Assembly (NCBI GenBank): GCA_964058805.1
Contig: CAXKVV010000230.1
Location: 1 to 28,118, forward strand
Direction: 5' to 3'
From: Schoenoplectus triqueter
Lineage: Eukaryota > Streptophyta > Magnoliopsida > Poales > Cyperaceae
DNA length: 28,118 nt
Both the position numbers and the translations under genes were made by a program. Below, in pieces: positions 10,241 through 20,443 of this stretch (its first letter is position 1; every line of letters begins with the position of its first letter). The notes beneath the pieces are model-generated. The model did not search any database and was not told the origin of the DNA. It saw only the letters and a list, made by a program, of their open reading frames with translations.

Positions 10241-11740
10241 TTCTCTTGTTACTCTTCTGTTATTATTTATCTTCCTCTTCTCTTTTCTGCTTTTCTTGTA
10301 GCAATTAAACTCCCTTATGCGGGAACGAATGTTTGTAAATGAGGAATAAGAAATGAGTACATATAAATCTTTTCATTTTAGTAGATTACCTCTCATAGTA
10401 TATGTTCTTAATTTAGATATAATTAAGAAAAGCAGTCCACTATTTGATCTTGAGTACAATCTATATTGATCGTATATTTGGAATGATTAATTAGATTTGC
10501 TTACTAATTTGGTTGCATTACTGATGTAGTTTAAGGTGATATATATTTTATGTGTGCTTTCTACGTCCCTCCCACCCATTCTTTCTTTATTTATTTTTCT
10601 TTTCTACTGACTGCTTTAGTAAGCAGAGTATTTATATGGAATCAAATATTTTAAGAGCTAGCTTTCACAACAATGGTTACTTTTTTTCTCTTGTGCATTT
10701 AGTTGTTTACATATACATATGTTTGTGTCAAAATCAATCAACCTAGGGAAGTTTAAATGCAAGGATATGATTCTCTTTATTCAAATAAAATATCTTGCTT
10801 TTATTTGATTTACTGTTTACTGAAAGCCTCACTACATGATGAGCTAACTGGTTTTACTCTCTTATTTTTCTCAGTTTAATTTGATTAACTAACTTGGTTA
10901 ATTAATACTTATTGATTAATATTTTCATGTCTCTAAGTTGTAAAGAATAATAAGGTAAAGCAAAGTGACATATTTTATTAAACACACATACACACACAGC
11001 TAATTAATTAACAACAACAGATCAAATGTAAAAGTGTACAAGATATTCAACTATATTTCATAATCATGTATTACGGATATACAGTCGTACACAGGAGGGC
11101 CGAGATCTATGTAATTACAGAAAATAATATAAAACATAATAAAAAAATTTAATTGGATACTGATCTTCATTAGCAATAATGATAAAATTATGATTCTTCT
11201 TGAGTTTTATTTTTATAATTACAATCATTCATTTAAAATTTTTATGTTATATGAAATTTGATGTGGTGCAATGGAATGTAATAAAAAAATCATGCTTCCT
11301 AACATAATTTATTGTAGCGTACTAATTATTGATATCAATTGGCATTGAATTTAAAAGTCCAGTCAATATGATTGCATGTCAATAACCTTATGATTTAGAA
11401 ATAAATTAAAAATAAAATTTTGAATGAAAAATATTAAAATATATAATTGATTAGCAAGTGTACTAGTATCCAAAAGATATTGATGACTTAATTTTTAGGA
11501 AAATCTTGATTGAAACAAAAAATTATATTAGTTATACATATTAAAATTAGAGGTTTATCCGATTCTACCCCATAGCTAGACAGTCATATTAATGAAGCAA
11601 TACTTCCAAACTAAGGAAGCTAGTTCCACTCCGGATTTATGTTGAGCACATAAACCCAATATATAATGACACCAATGATACATCATGACTTGGCCAAGCT
11701 TCATGGAAGTTTCAAAACCGCCACTTCATAACGGCTTCCA
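10241..11740. other. Unassigned intergenic DNA
   Basis: There is no convincing gene in this stretch. It is AT-rich with a short CA-rich run near 10982-10998. A 64-codon open frame at 10552-10746 is rich in Phe and Ser and shows no domain; I treat it as chance. Confidence 0.5.
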
Positions 11741-12016
11741 TATATATATGGGAAGAACTCGTAACCATTAAGCTTTGCTGTACCATCTTTCTGTCTTTGT
11801 AGCTCTCAAAGTAATATATTCTACTCATCATTCATGATTTGCCTTTTGGCAATTCCCCTTGCCAATAATTTTTGTACTCCTCTTTCTTTTGTCCTGCACA
11901 GTGGTAAAACCTTGTTGGATAAGAGCGGTAGAAAGATCTGGAGGAACTCAAATATATTTCATGACAATGACATCGATTGTAATTGGGTCAGAATGTCGCC
12001 GGTTTCAAATCCGGTT
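11741..12016 (+). pseudogene. Possible small secreted-protein gene relic
   Basis: TATATATAT at about 11741-11749 is followed 85 bp later by an ATG at 11834. The frame from that ATG runs 61 codons without a clear domain. A neighbouring frame, open just after TGA at 11835-11837, encodes a strongly hydrophobic run (LPIIFVLLFLLSCTVVKP) that looks like a signal peptide. A one-base change near the ATG would separate the start codon from that run, so this may be a frameshifted gene. The 3' part overlaps an 18-nt palindrome-like motif shared with the SINE-like sequence at 13682. No family is recognised and the whole may be chance. Confidence 0.2.
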
Positions 12017-12254
12017 TGAAATCAAGACAGGAAAGAGAGAGAAGAGAAAAAGAAACAATATTTATTTAAACTAAATTGGATGTTTGTTCTACGTTGGGGG
12101 TTTGATTCAAGTGTATGAACTCGACTAACGGAGCTCAATTAATTTCGGTAAGGTAATATAATCTAATAACATGAGTTTTATTCTTATGAGATTTGGATTA
12201 GTAATGAAATCATGATAATCTTCAGTGAATGTGAAAAATATGTTTATTATGTAA

Positions 12255-12276
12255 TATATATATATATATATATATA
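12255..12276. repeat. TA microsatellite, left tract
   Basis: An uninterrupted (TA)n run directly abuts the left tip of the fold-back element at 12277. It is the first of three TA tracts in this cluster. Confidence 0.9.
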
Positions 12277-12678
12277 GAGTGATGCTATGGTGCTTCGCGA
12301 AGCAAAAAAAAATTTGTGCTTCGCGTCCGTATCTCGAATTTAAAAGTTCAAACGGCCGATCCAAACCGTTGAACATCATCTTCATATTGAAATATCCTTG
12401 GAGATCAAATTTTATATTTTTTTGAATTTTTTGATATTTTTTAGATGGGTACAAAGTCGCTAGTTTTGGATGGTGCAGAAATCTTTAGATCAACAAACTT
12501 TGTACCCATTTAAAAAATAGCAAAAATTTTCAAAAAAATATAAAATTTGATCTCCAAGGATATTTCAATATGAAGATGATGTTCAACGGTTTGGATCGGC
12601 CGTTTGAACTTTTAAATTCGAGATACGGGCGCGAAGCACAAATTTTTTTTTACTTCGCGAAGCACCATAGCATCACTC
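12277..12678. mobile_element. Young fold-back MITE inserted in a TA microsatellite
   Basis: The left arm (12277-12457) and right arm (12497-12678) are near-perfect reverse complements over about 180 nt. Both start at the outside with GAGTGATGCTATGGTGCTTC, and only a few mismatches are visible, for example GTCCGT against GCCCGT. A 39-nt spacer separates the arms. TA runs lie on both sides, so the target duplication cannot be separated from the microsatellite. There is no coding capacity; the arms give mirror-image open frames that should not be taken as genes. Long arms would suit a Mutator-like or unclassified element. Near-identity of the arms suggests recent insertion or ongoing arm conversion. 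Confidence 0.9.
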
Positions 12679-12703
12679 TATATATATATATATATATATA
12701 TAT
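12679..12703. repeat. TA microsatellite between two fold-back elements
   Basis: A (TA)n run directly joins the right tip of the element at 12277-12678 to the left tip of the one at 12704-13092. Confidence 0.9.
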
Positions 12704-13092
12704 CGTGAGCTTAAGCTCACAGAGGTTTTCGATGAGCTTAACTCAAAAAACATATCAAATCATTTCGAAATTTTAATTTATCATTCTCATTAAATTTTTT
12801 ATATGAAAATCTCATGGGATGCAAAAATTTGGAGCGTTTTGAGTTTTTTAAGTTGTGGTTTTTAATTTTTGAAAATCAGCTCTAAAAATAATAATAATAT
12901 ATTTAATATTTGAACATCATTTTAAAAATTTAAAAACGGTGACTTAAAAAGCTCAAAACACTCCAAATTTTTGCATCCCGCAAGATTTTTATATAAAAAA
13001 TTTAATGAGAATGATAAATTAAAATTTCGAGATGATTTAATATATTTTTTGAGTTAAGCTCACGGAAGGTCTCCGTGAGCTTGAGCTCACGG
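12704..13092. mobile_element. Second fold-back MITE in the same TA microsatellite
   Basis: The left arm (about 12704-12873) and right arm (about 12925-13092) are reverse complements with moderate divergence. Shared blocks include GAGCTTAACTCAAAAAA, AATTTATCATTCTCATTAAA and GGATGCAAAAATTTGGAG. Each tip is itself a short palindrome (GTGAGCTTAAGCTCAC on the left, GTGAGCTTGAGCTCAC on the right). It is unrelated in sequence to its neighbour but related to the element at 5226-5602. TA runs flank it on both sides. There is no coding capacity. Confidence 0.88.
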
Positions 13093-13093
13093 T

Positions 13094-13118
13094 CTATATA
13101 TATATATATATATATATT
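13094..13118. repeat. TA microsatellite, right tract
   Basis: A (TA)n run follows the right tip of the second fold-back element and completes the pattern TA-run, element, TA-run, element, TA-run. Confidence 0.85.
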
Positions 13119-13630
13119 GATTCAGCTCAGCAATAAACTACCATATTAATATGTGGTTTAAGAAAATAAAACGGAAAAATAAAATATAAAATTAAGATGC
13201 ATGACTTAGGTATCCGATTTTGTTCGACTGGGTTTTCAAAATGGATTAAAAATCAGTATTCAGGACGTAGATTGTGGTATATTATATGGACTTGATAATC
13301 TGTTATTGATTCAATAAAGAAATAAGTTAATTAATTTAGGTTGAGTAACCTCCTCAAGGAAACTAATGAAAATAAATTATATTGATTAATATCGATGTGA
13401 TCTAAATAGGTGCTAGCGGTTTAGGAGACATAGTGGTGATGAATTGAAGTATAGTCGTTAAGGATCAGGTCGTGAATCATATTATTTTCGTAAAAGATAA
13501 TTGAATTTCTCTATAATTTGTATTTAATTAAATATTCATTGTTTGGATTGCTGACAAGTGACTTGTGATTCAATAAAACATTAACAAGAAAAAGTATTGA
13601 AACTTTTTAAAAATAAAGATGACTCGAGAA

Positions 13631-13705
13631 CTGGCCTTCAGTTTAGTGGTTAACATTGTCTTAATTTCACATGTAAATTTTCCGGTTTCAAATCCGGTTA
13701 AAATT
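13631..13705 (+). repeat. tRNA-like sequence, probable SINE head or relic
   Basis: TTTAGTGGTTAAC at 13642-13653 resembles an RNA polymerase III A box. About 30 nt later GGTTTCAAATCC (13684-13695) resembles a B box inside a short stem CCGGTTTCAAATCCGG. Spacing and order fit a tRNA-derived sequence. No full cloverleaf can be drawn, so it is not a working tRNA. A SINE head is the likeliest explanation, but no tail or target duplication was found. Nearby sequence to 13985 shows no gene. Confidence 0.45.
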
Positions 13706-13985
13706 AAGGTTATTTGAGAACATTTCAAAAAATTTAAGAGACTTCACCCTAACTTTATATCTTCAAATTGAAAACAACCCAATTAATGTATGACTTTTTA
13801 ATCATTCGAACGGGACCAGGATGGGGATGTTATTTAATTGAAATTAAACTTTAGAGATATTCTAGCACATAAAAAGCATCAACCTAACAGAAGAAAAACC
13901 GATCGAGGTTCTCTCTTTGGGCCGAGTTCTTTTGTTTTCCTATAAATATTTAACCTAAGTTGACTAAAAGTATAAACAATGGCAC

Positions 13986-15067
13986 CACTACAATTTTGGA
14001 CTATTATAGCGGTTAAAAATTAGATTTTATAGCGGTTAGGGGGCTGCAACAAGGGGTGCTATAAAATGATTTGTAAGGTCCGCTATTAAAGGGGAAGATA
14101 AAAAAAAGGCTATTATAGCGGTTGTTATATAATAACCGCTATTAAAGCATACCCTATAATAGCGGTTGTTGCATAACAACCGCTATTAAAAGGTGTCTTT
14201 AATAGCGGTTGTTATATAACAACCGTTATTAAAGGGTTGTGCCGAATTAAAAAAAATACTGACAGATGTGATAGTTATTACATCCGTCAGCTTTTAATTT
14301 TTTATTTTTTCATTATGAAACACAAATTTAAAATTCAAAATTTGAAAACTAATTTGAACAAAAAATTTAGAATCAAAAATAATTTGAACAAAAAATTTAG
14401 AATATAAAAATAATTTGAGTTTTAAATTTGATCACAATTTGAATATAAAATTTAAAATAGAAAAGTAATTTGAACACAAAATTTCAAAAAAAAATTTGAG
14501 TTTCAAATTTGAACAGAAAATTATAAAAAAAAGAATAAACAAATAAATTTAAAAAGAACAAAACAAAAAATCTGACCTATTTTTTTTTAAATCTTGAACT
14601 TTTTGTTTGATATTTTGTGTTTGAATTTTGAGAAATTGGGAAGATGAAGAGAAAATGAGAGACGAATGGGGGGGTGAAGACTGGTATATATAGGTAAGAG
14701 AGAGATGAATCCGTGAGAATTTTTTGAGTGACTTCTAAGTGTTTGATCGATTAAAATGGACGCAGCAGATTAAAAAATATATTGGCGATCCGTGACCTTT
14801 AATAGCGGGTTTTTTTAGGGACCGCTATTAAAGGGGTACCTTTAATAGCGACTCTTTAGTTGAACTGCTATAAAAGGCGTTAATAGCGGTTGTTTAATAG
14901 CAACCGCTCTAAAAGCTCAGTTTTAATAGCGGTTGTTTAATAGCAACCGCTATAAAAGCTCAGTTTTAATAGCGGTTGCTATTAAACAACCGATATTAAA
15001 GTCTTTTATAGCTGTTCTATTATATAACCGCTATTAAATAGAGCAACAAAAGTCTTTTTATGTAGTA
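13986..15067. mobile_element. CACTA-like non-autonomous element (AATAGCGGTT arrays)
   Basis: The left end is CACTACAATTTTGGAC and the right end TGTAGTA, one base short of a perfect TGTAGTG complement. Both subterminal zones (about 14005-14235 and 14800-15045) are packed with TATAGCGGTT and AACCGCTATTAAAG in both orientations, often as paired hairpins. This matches the array style of plant CACTA elements. No 3-bp target duplication is visible (CAC left, GAA right), so the right tip may be eroded. The interior has an AT-rich stretch and an imperfect 15-bp-stem hairpin at 14259-14290. No transposase frame remains in about 1.08 kb. Confidence 0.75.
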
Positions 15068-15993
15068 GAATGGAGTGCAGTATTTAATTTTGAATTTTGG
15101 TTCATATCTGCTTTGATGGATTACAAAACCTCTAGGAATTGAATTAAGATGGATTTAAAGCATTGCAGTTTTTTTTAGTAAATAAAAAAAAATGAAACCC
15201 ACCCACCCATGGCCTCTCTCCCCCACTGCTGCCCTTTTCTTCTAAAATAATTTTTTTTCTCAATTTTAATAGATCTATCTCATTTTTGCTCCAATTTATA
15301 AACCATTTGCGTGAAACTTCTTATCGTTAGGAGGAGAGTTGGAAAAAATCGTTGATCTGTCGATTTGGTTGTCATTTCGAAGGTAATTTTTTATTTTAAA
15401 TTGAAATCCGAATTTATAAAAATTAGTAGTTTTATTAGATTTAGTTAGTGTAATTATAGTGATAATTAAAATATAATTAATATAGTTTAATTTGGTTGAT
15501 TTAGAGTGTTAATTTTGAATTATGTAGTTATAATTAGGTTAATTGTATATTAGCATAAATGAGGCTAATTATTTTAAAATTATTAGATTAAATTAGGTTA
15601 AATAATGTTAATTACATGTAGATACGTTAATTATGTAAAATTGTGCAGTTGTATTAAATTACATGAAATTAAACCAATTATTACACCAAATTGTACTAAT
15701 TTGCATGAAATGACAACAAAATTTACCATATTGTATCAAATTACACCAAATTAAACCAAATGATTCCAAATTTATAATTAATTTAATTCTACTAAAATTG
15801 TACCAAATTTACAATTTTTTCAAATAATTATACTGAAAAATTGAGTATCCGCAACTGCTTTGTCGTACCCCAAAATGAACATAGATCATAGAGTGTCAGA
15901 ACCGATGTAAATATTTTTAATCGTATAATATAGAAAAATATATACTTTATAATTAATTTTAGCATGTCGTATGTAACAAAATAATTTTTGCAG
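15068..15993 (+). other. Upstream region of the mobile-domain pseudogene
   Basis: A pyrimidine-rich stretch (15190-15240) precedes GAGAGTTGGAAAAAATCG and a possible splice donor CGAAG|GTAATT near 15380. A short ATG-led segment at 15876-15906 (GAACATAGATCATAGAG) could be a relic of an early exon, followed by GTAAAT. The rest is AT-rich and intron-like. The exon structure is inferred from the position before the domain and is uncertain. Confidence 0.3.
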
Positions 15994-17156
15994 CCTCATG
16001 GTACTCTTCGTTTGAACGCACATCGTCCAAAAATTTTATACAACGCGCAAATGGATCCATATCTGCATCGATTGGGTCTGTACCAAATAACTATCATGGG
16101 TGATTGCTAGTTAGATAAATCACTCTTGACAGCGCTTGTCGAGAGGTGGTGCCCGGAGACGTCGATATTTCATCTACCAGTCGGCGAGCTGACAGTGACG
16201 TTGGAGGACGTGTACATTCTATGGGGATTGCCTATCAGAGGTATTTTAAATTTTAAATATGTTATTTTATATTTTTTTTAAGTCTACTAATTTAATTTTA
16301 TAAATTCAAAAAATACAAGAAAACTAATAACATGGATGACTAACGATGAATGGAACGGGATGGTGGAGATGCTACTTGAGTTGGATGTTGATCCATATAG
16401 TTATGAGGCCATCACCGATAACCCATGACCGTTTAAGACAAGGAACATAGAGAAAAAGAATGAGTACATTCAGTTTTCCGCATTTAGTATCTGACTGTCG
16501 TGTTTGTAGAAGTATTTTCAATATTTGCCTCCCTACTCAGATGATGACATCATCCGACAGTTTAAATTTTACTCCGTCCATGAATTTATTTTGTAGGTAC
16601 GCAGGAGTACTAACTTTTTTATAGGTACACACGAGCGTTTTGGTTGGATTTGTTTGGATCCGTGTTGTTCCTTAACAACAGTGCAGACTCAGTACCGCCA
16701 TTAGTTATCTTACGACGCCCGGACATTCATGGTTTGGCAAGCATAAATTACGCTAGATAAAGCATTTGATGAGTGATTTAGGGTATCTACATATTTTCAC
16801 AGCGATGCTTACTTCCATAGGTCAATATTTAATTTTTTTTATTTTAACTTGTAGGTATTTTTAATTTAATTGATTTTTTATAATTTAATTCATATAAATA
16901 TATGTAATTTACTCGTACAGGTCTTCCGACAGATTCTGAGGATATCGATATCTCTGCCGATGACCGTCCAATGGACGGCCCATCTAACTCGACGTCGAAG
17001 CCGACGACTGTTGAGTTTGACTTATTTCAGGGAGATTTCATATCGTACTCTCAGCTGATGAGTCAGATGAGCCTCAATCCTGGTGCTGGGACCTCTGATA
17101 TCCAATATGATGCTCCCCGCGCGTCATCATACGACACTCCTGGTCCGTCCACCTGA
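15994..17156 (+). pseudogene. Plant mobile domain (MAIN-like) pseudogene
   Basis: The first segment (15994-16240) reads PHGTLRLNAHRPKILYNAQM and then, after a stop at 16108-16110, LLTALVERW and CPETSIFHLPVGELTVTLED, ending WGLPIRG just before GTATTT. This is the characteristic start of the plant mobile domain, found in MAIN-like proteins and in some Mutator-like and Ty3-type transposons. A second segment (about 16320-16600) has TWMTNDEWNGMVEMLLEL and later LPPYSDDDIIRQF, but includes several stops. A third (about 16626-16745) reads TRAFWLDLFGSVLF, matching the later conserved YTRAYxLxLxG region. The last (about 16920-17156), after TCGTACAG, encodes a low-complexity Ser/Asp-rich tail with LPTDSEDIDISADDRP. 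Multiple stops and lost frame show it is not functional. In working relatives the domain acts in the nucleus in silencing and genome stability, or travels with transposons. Here it is most likely a transposon-borne copy. Confidence 0.8.
16595..16642 (+). repeat. Short duplication of a splice-acceptor-like stretch
   Basis: TTGTAGGTACGCAGGAG and TTATAGGTACACACGAG lie 29 nt apart inside the pseudogene. Either is a possible intron end; the second joins in frame to TRAFWLDLFG. Confidence 0.4.
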
Positions 17157-17259
17157 GTGTCCGACACTCAGGCACCGTCAGACGCAAGACACGAGCACCC
17201 TCGCCGTGATATTCGGCCGAGAGACACAAACAACCTGTCTCTCATTTAGAAGATGTTTT

Positions 17260-17950
17260 GTATGCGTTGATGTATTTTTTTTCCAGAGACTGTTGTTTAT
17301 ATGAATTTTTTTAATTTTCTCATTTATGGTTTCAAATTTAGTTTTCCTTATTTATGTTTTGACATTAACTTCTTACAAAATTTTCATATAACATAATAAT
17401 TATTAAATCATTAAATCATTCAATAATTTTACTTTAATATATAATCATTTACATACTCTATTTTCTTTCTAAACTAAATTAACAACAACAAAAAAACGGG
17501 ACTCGAGTTTCAAACTCGGGCGAGGAATCTGAACTCGAGTAAGAAACTTGAGTCTGCCTAATATAAACAAAAAAAAAGGTAATCATACTATTTTTATTTA
17601 TTATAATTTTTTATTTACTAAAGAAAAAAAACTGTAAAGCATGCATTCCGTCCAATATATTTTTTATAGTTCCATTCTTTTTGCAACATTAAAAGGATAG
17701 AGTCGATGAAAGTAATACTTAGAATTTTTAAGAACCATATCATACATAAAGTTCAGTATTCTCTGATTCCATGCAAAAAATCTCGTAGCCTATTGAAGAA
17801 TTGGAGCTTTCTCCGAATATCATATATAGGGAAATAACAAGAAGTAAAGCGAGACTATTAATATTTGTTTAAATTCGTTTTGATACAAAAAAAGAAATAC
17901 ATACGACACTGATCATAAGAACGAAAAAAATTGGTGCTAGAGAAAGGACT
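17260..17950. other. Unassigned AT-rich DNA with a CTCGAGT inverted repeat
   Basis: Positions 17500-17554 hold GACTCGAGTTTC and, inverted, GAAACTTGAGTC, with two more ACTCG copies between, one of them AACTCGAGT. The run may be the 3' side of the element that carried the mobile-domain gene. No gene was found in the rest. Confidence 0.45.
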
Positions 17951-17951
17951 A

Positions 17952-18358
17952 TTTTTTTTTTGAAATTTAAGCATGAAAACGAAGGTGGCATTCAAAAGTA
18001 CTGCAAGCCTCACACAATGAGCTGGTACAAAATAAAAGAGGAATCAACGCAGACAATTTCAGTATTTAACACAGCCCCAAATGAAAAATTGAAAACCCCT
18101 CAACTCCCTCCACAGCAGTGACAGCACACAGAGACACAGGGAATAGTAACAATAACAATGGAAAAAAGAAAGGTACTGATGTGAAATCTCTATCAACCTA
18201 CAGTTGTAATTAACTTTGGAGGCTAAAACAGTTAAACCTGATGAGATGGTATTGAATCCCCAAAAGTAGAGGGAATCCAATGGTGAAGCGTTTGTTGATA
18301 CATCTCACTCAAGAGCAAAAGTCGCACCTCTCGCCCCTTTGGCATATGCTTCACCTAC
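17952..18358 (-). pseudogene. Possible 3' exon or truncated retrocopy of a gene
   Basis: On the minus strand, sequence after CTCCATTAG encodes VGEAYAKGARGATFALE and then a stop (18305-18307). It is followed by about 340 nt of noncoding sequence with normal, 3'-UTR-like composition, ending in a run of ten A (17952-17961 as T on the plus strand). Upstream the frame is closed by TAG, which could be a splice acceptor end or a 5' truncation point. I do not recognise the peptide. The A-run favours a processed, truncated copy, but no flanking duplication was found and the coding call is weak. Confidence 0.3.
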
Positions 18359-18599
18359 CTAATGGAGATAGTTTCTAGGGATTGATTTCCTTTAATTTGC
18401 ATCTGTTTTGTTTTTCACTTTTTACCAAGATTTTTGTGTGCCTCACGAGTATCCAATCCTTGCAAATTATAGTGTAACTAGCTAGACCACAATTCTAAAT
18501 TACAATTTGCACTTTAACTTATCCCTTTTATTATTCGTATGTTGGTACCATAGCTTTTTGATCGATCAATATACATGGTACAGTATTGGTGCCATTTAT

Positions 18600-18860
18600 A
18601 TCCTGGTGCTTAGTGGCTACCAGTAACGTGCCATAGGAAGCAGGATGGGTCCGACGGGTCCGATGCCCTTTGAACTGCTTACAAGTCGGGTTCGATGAGC
18701 ACTACAGCCATTTGATTGATGGACATATGGGTGTCTGATTTAACTGAGTTATGCCTTATCACTCAGTTGATTTCATCTATCCATTGATCGGCATGGCTGT
18801 GTCGCACACCAGTCGGGGCATTTGTTCAGTTGTTCCATATCTCAGTGTCACTCAGATTTG
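18600..18860. other. Unassigned GC-richer segment with a hairpin
   Basis: The segment is clearly less AT-rich than its flanks and includes GGGTCCGACGGGTCCGATG and an inverted repeat AACTGAGT ... ACTCAGTT at about 18739-18770. No protein domain or RNA family is recognised. It could be a repeat fragment or noncoding exon. The stretches on either side (18360-18600 and 18860-19080) show nothing clear. Confidence 0.3.
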
Positions 18861-19082
18861 AACGATTGCTGATACATTAAACATTCTTAATCAACCGAAT
18901 ATGTGTATTATTCTTACCTACTAAATTTTTATCTTGATTCCAGCATGCTTGTTTCTTTAAATTTCCTCTGTACACATGATTGCTTTTTTACTCTTACAAG
19001 TAAATTTTAGTAAGACACTTCAGTGTGATTTTATATCAGAAAATTGGCTGTCAATTATATGGCAGTAATTCTCTCACCATTT

Positions 19083-19235
19083 TTGTATTTAATTATTAAA
19101 ATAATTATATTATTAAAAATAAGAGTGATAAAATATTATTTTTAATTCTATGTATGACAGCACGTTATTGTCATTGGCGTGCAGAAAAATGTGTCACTGA
19201 TGGTAACGTCTTTCACCAAACGCACCACTAATAGT
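19083..19235 (+). repeat. Left arm of a long inverted repeat pair
   Basis: This arm matches the reverse complement of 20444-20660 in order: TTTAATTATTAAAATAATTA, TATTAAAAATAAGA, CATTGGCGT, AATGTGTCACTG and CTTTCAC. Just inside it is TATATAACTT, which could be a promoter, then a GA-rich leader. Long inverted arms that carry a promoter fit a Mutator-like element, but no 9-bp duplication was found. Confidence 0.65.
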
Positions 19236-19289
19236 TGGACAATTCCCTCTTATATAACTTAAATGTGCTAGCCTTTCCCTTGCGCATTT

Positions 19290-19365
19290 AGGAGAGAGTA
19301 AGAGAAAGAAGAGAAAAATAAAGAGAAGGAGAAGAAGGGAGAGGGTGTGGAAAGAGAGAGAAAGT
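19290..19365 (+). repeat. GA-rich tract
   Basis: GAGAGAGTAAGAGAAAGAAG and similar purine-rich sequence lies about 40 bp after a TATA-like motif at 19252-19258, as in plant 5' leaders. Confidence 0.6.
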
Positions 19366-19424
19366 GCGGAATTGATAATTGATTTTGTTATTAAAAGTAA
19401 TTTTTAATTTATATAATTTAATAT

Positions 19425-19540
19425 AGATGAATTATAGATTAACTATAGATTAATTATAAATTATTTATAGATTAATTATAAAATATCTGTAGATTAATTA
19501 TAGATTATTGTAGATTAATTTAGATTATTGTAGATTTATC
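19425..19540 (+). repeat. Degenerate TAGATTAATTATA tandem repeat
   Basis: The motif TAGATTAATTATA or close variants repeats about eight times in roughly 110 bp. Repeats of this kind expand by slippage; no function is implied. Confidence 0.7.
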
Positions 19541-19634
19541 AATTTTCCACCACGATAGCCGCAATCGGTAAAGTCCGCTCAACTTTGAACAAATTATTCA
19601 GAGCTTCCGAACTAATGCTAATCTTTGTACCCAT
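19539..19634 (-). other. Short open frame inside the inverted-arm element
   Basis: A 31-codon minus-strand frame begins MGTKISISSEALNNLFKVER. The surrounding 100 bp is less AT-rich than the rest of the element, so it could be a captured gene fragment. No family is recognised and chance is quite possible. Confidence 0.15.
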
Positions 19635-20443
19635 CGGTGTCCTTCATCATAAGTTTGTGCTCACAAAGCAAAATTAAGATATTTTTTATTGTCATTTTCT
19701 AATCTTCTTCCGAACTTTTTAAAAAAATCATAAGCCTGTTTGTTTGATTTCCTCAATATTTGTCATCTCTCTATAAAACGACGTTGTTTCTTCTTGTTTG
19801 CTAGTCTCTTTCTGAAATCATCTCTGCGATCATTTTTTTCAATTTTCTTATATAAATGATTTATGATGTTGTCAAATGAACATTACTATTGCCCCTAATA
19901 GTACTCTGCTTTTTGATCCTATCAAGACTCAAATTATCATTGAAAATTTTTAATTTACGATAATCATCTAAATTACTGCAGTTATCTTTAAAATTTAATT
20001 CTTGACAAGTACTACTACTATGGTCAAAAAAAAATTATAGGTATGACATGGTTGAACTGCTGGGTTTGGTTGTTAATAAATTATATTATTACTATAAATA
20101 GATGGATATGGATCTGGATAAATGTTATTATCATATGAATAGTTCGGATAATATCCGCCTTGACTAAAATTTGATATTGTATTTTGAATCTAATTTAGAT
20201 AGGAATCAGTTTGACAATGGTTTGAAAATATTTCAGTCAAAAAACTACTACTGTTCGTTCTTCCGCAGTGTAATTTTCTTTATCAATAGAATAAAAATTT
20301 AAATCAGGTCTTATTTTGAAGAAATATGAAAATTTTGAATATTTGAATAAATATTTTGTGAGATGAGTGAGAAAGAGTTTGATTATTTTGTGAGATGAAG
20401 AGGATGACAGAAGGATTGATATTTATAATGATAAAAGATGTTA

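Noticed and set aside
12125..12776. Open frames on both strands encoding the same peptide with MKMMFNGLDRPFELLNS
   Set aside because: They are mirror-image translations of the two arms of the fold-back element, ending in TA-repeat-encoded Tyr-Ile runs.
18687..18700. B-box-like GGGTTCGATG with a possible A box near 18609
   Set aside because: Spacing is too long for a tRNA and no stem structure can be drawn.
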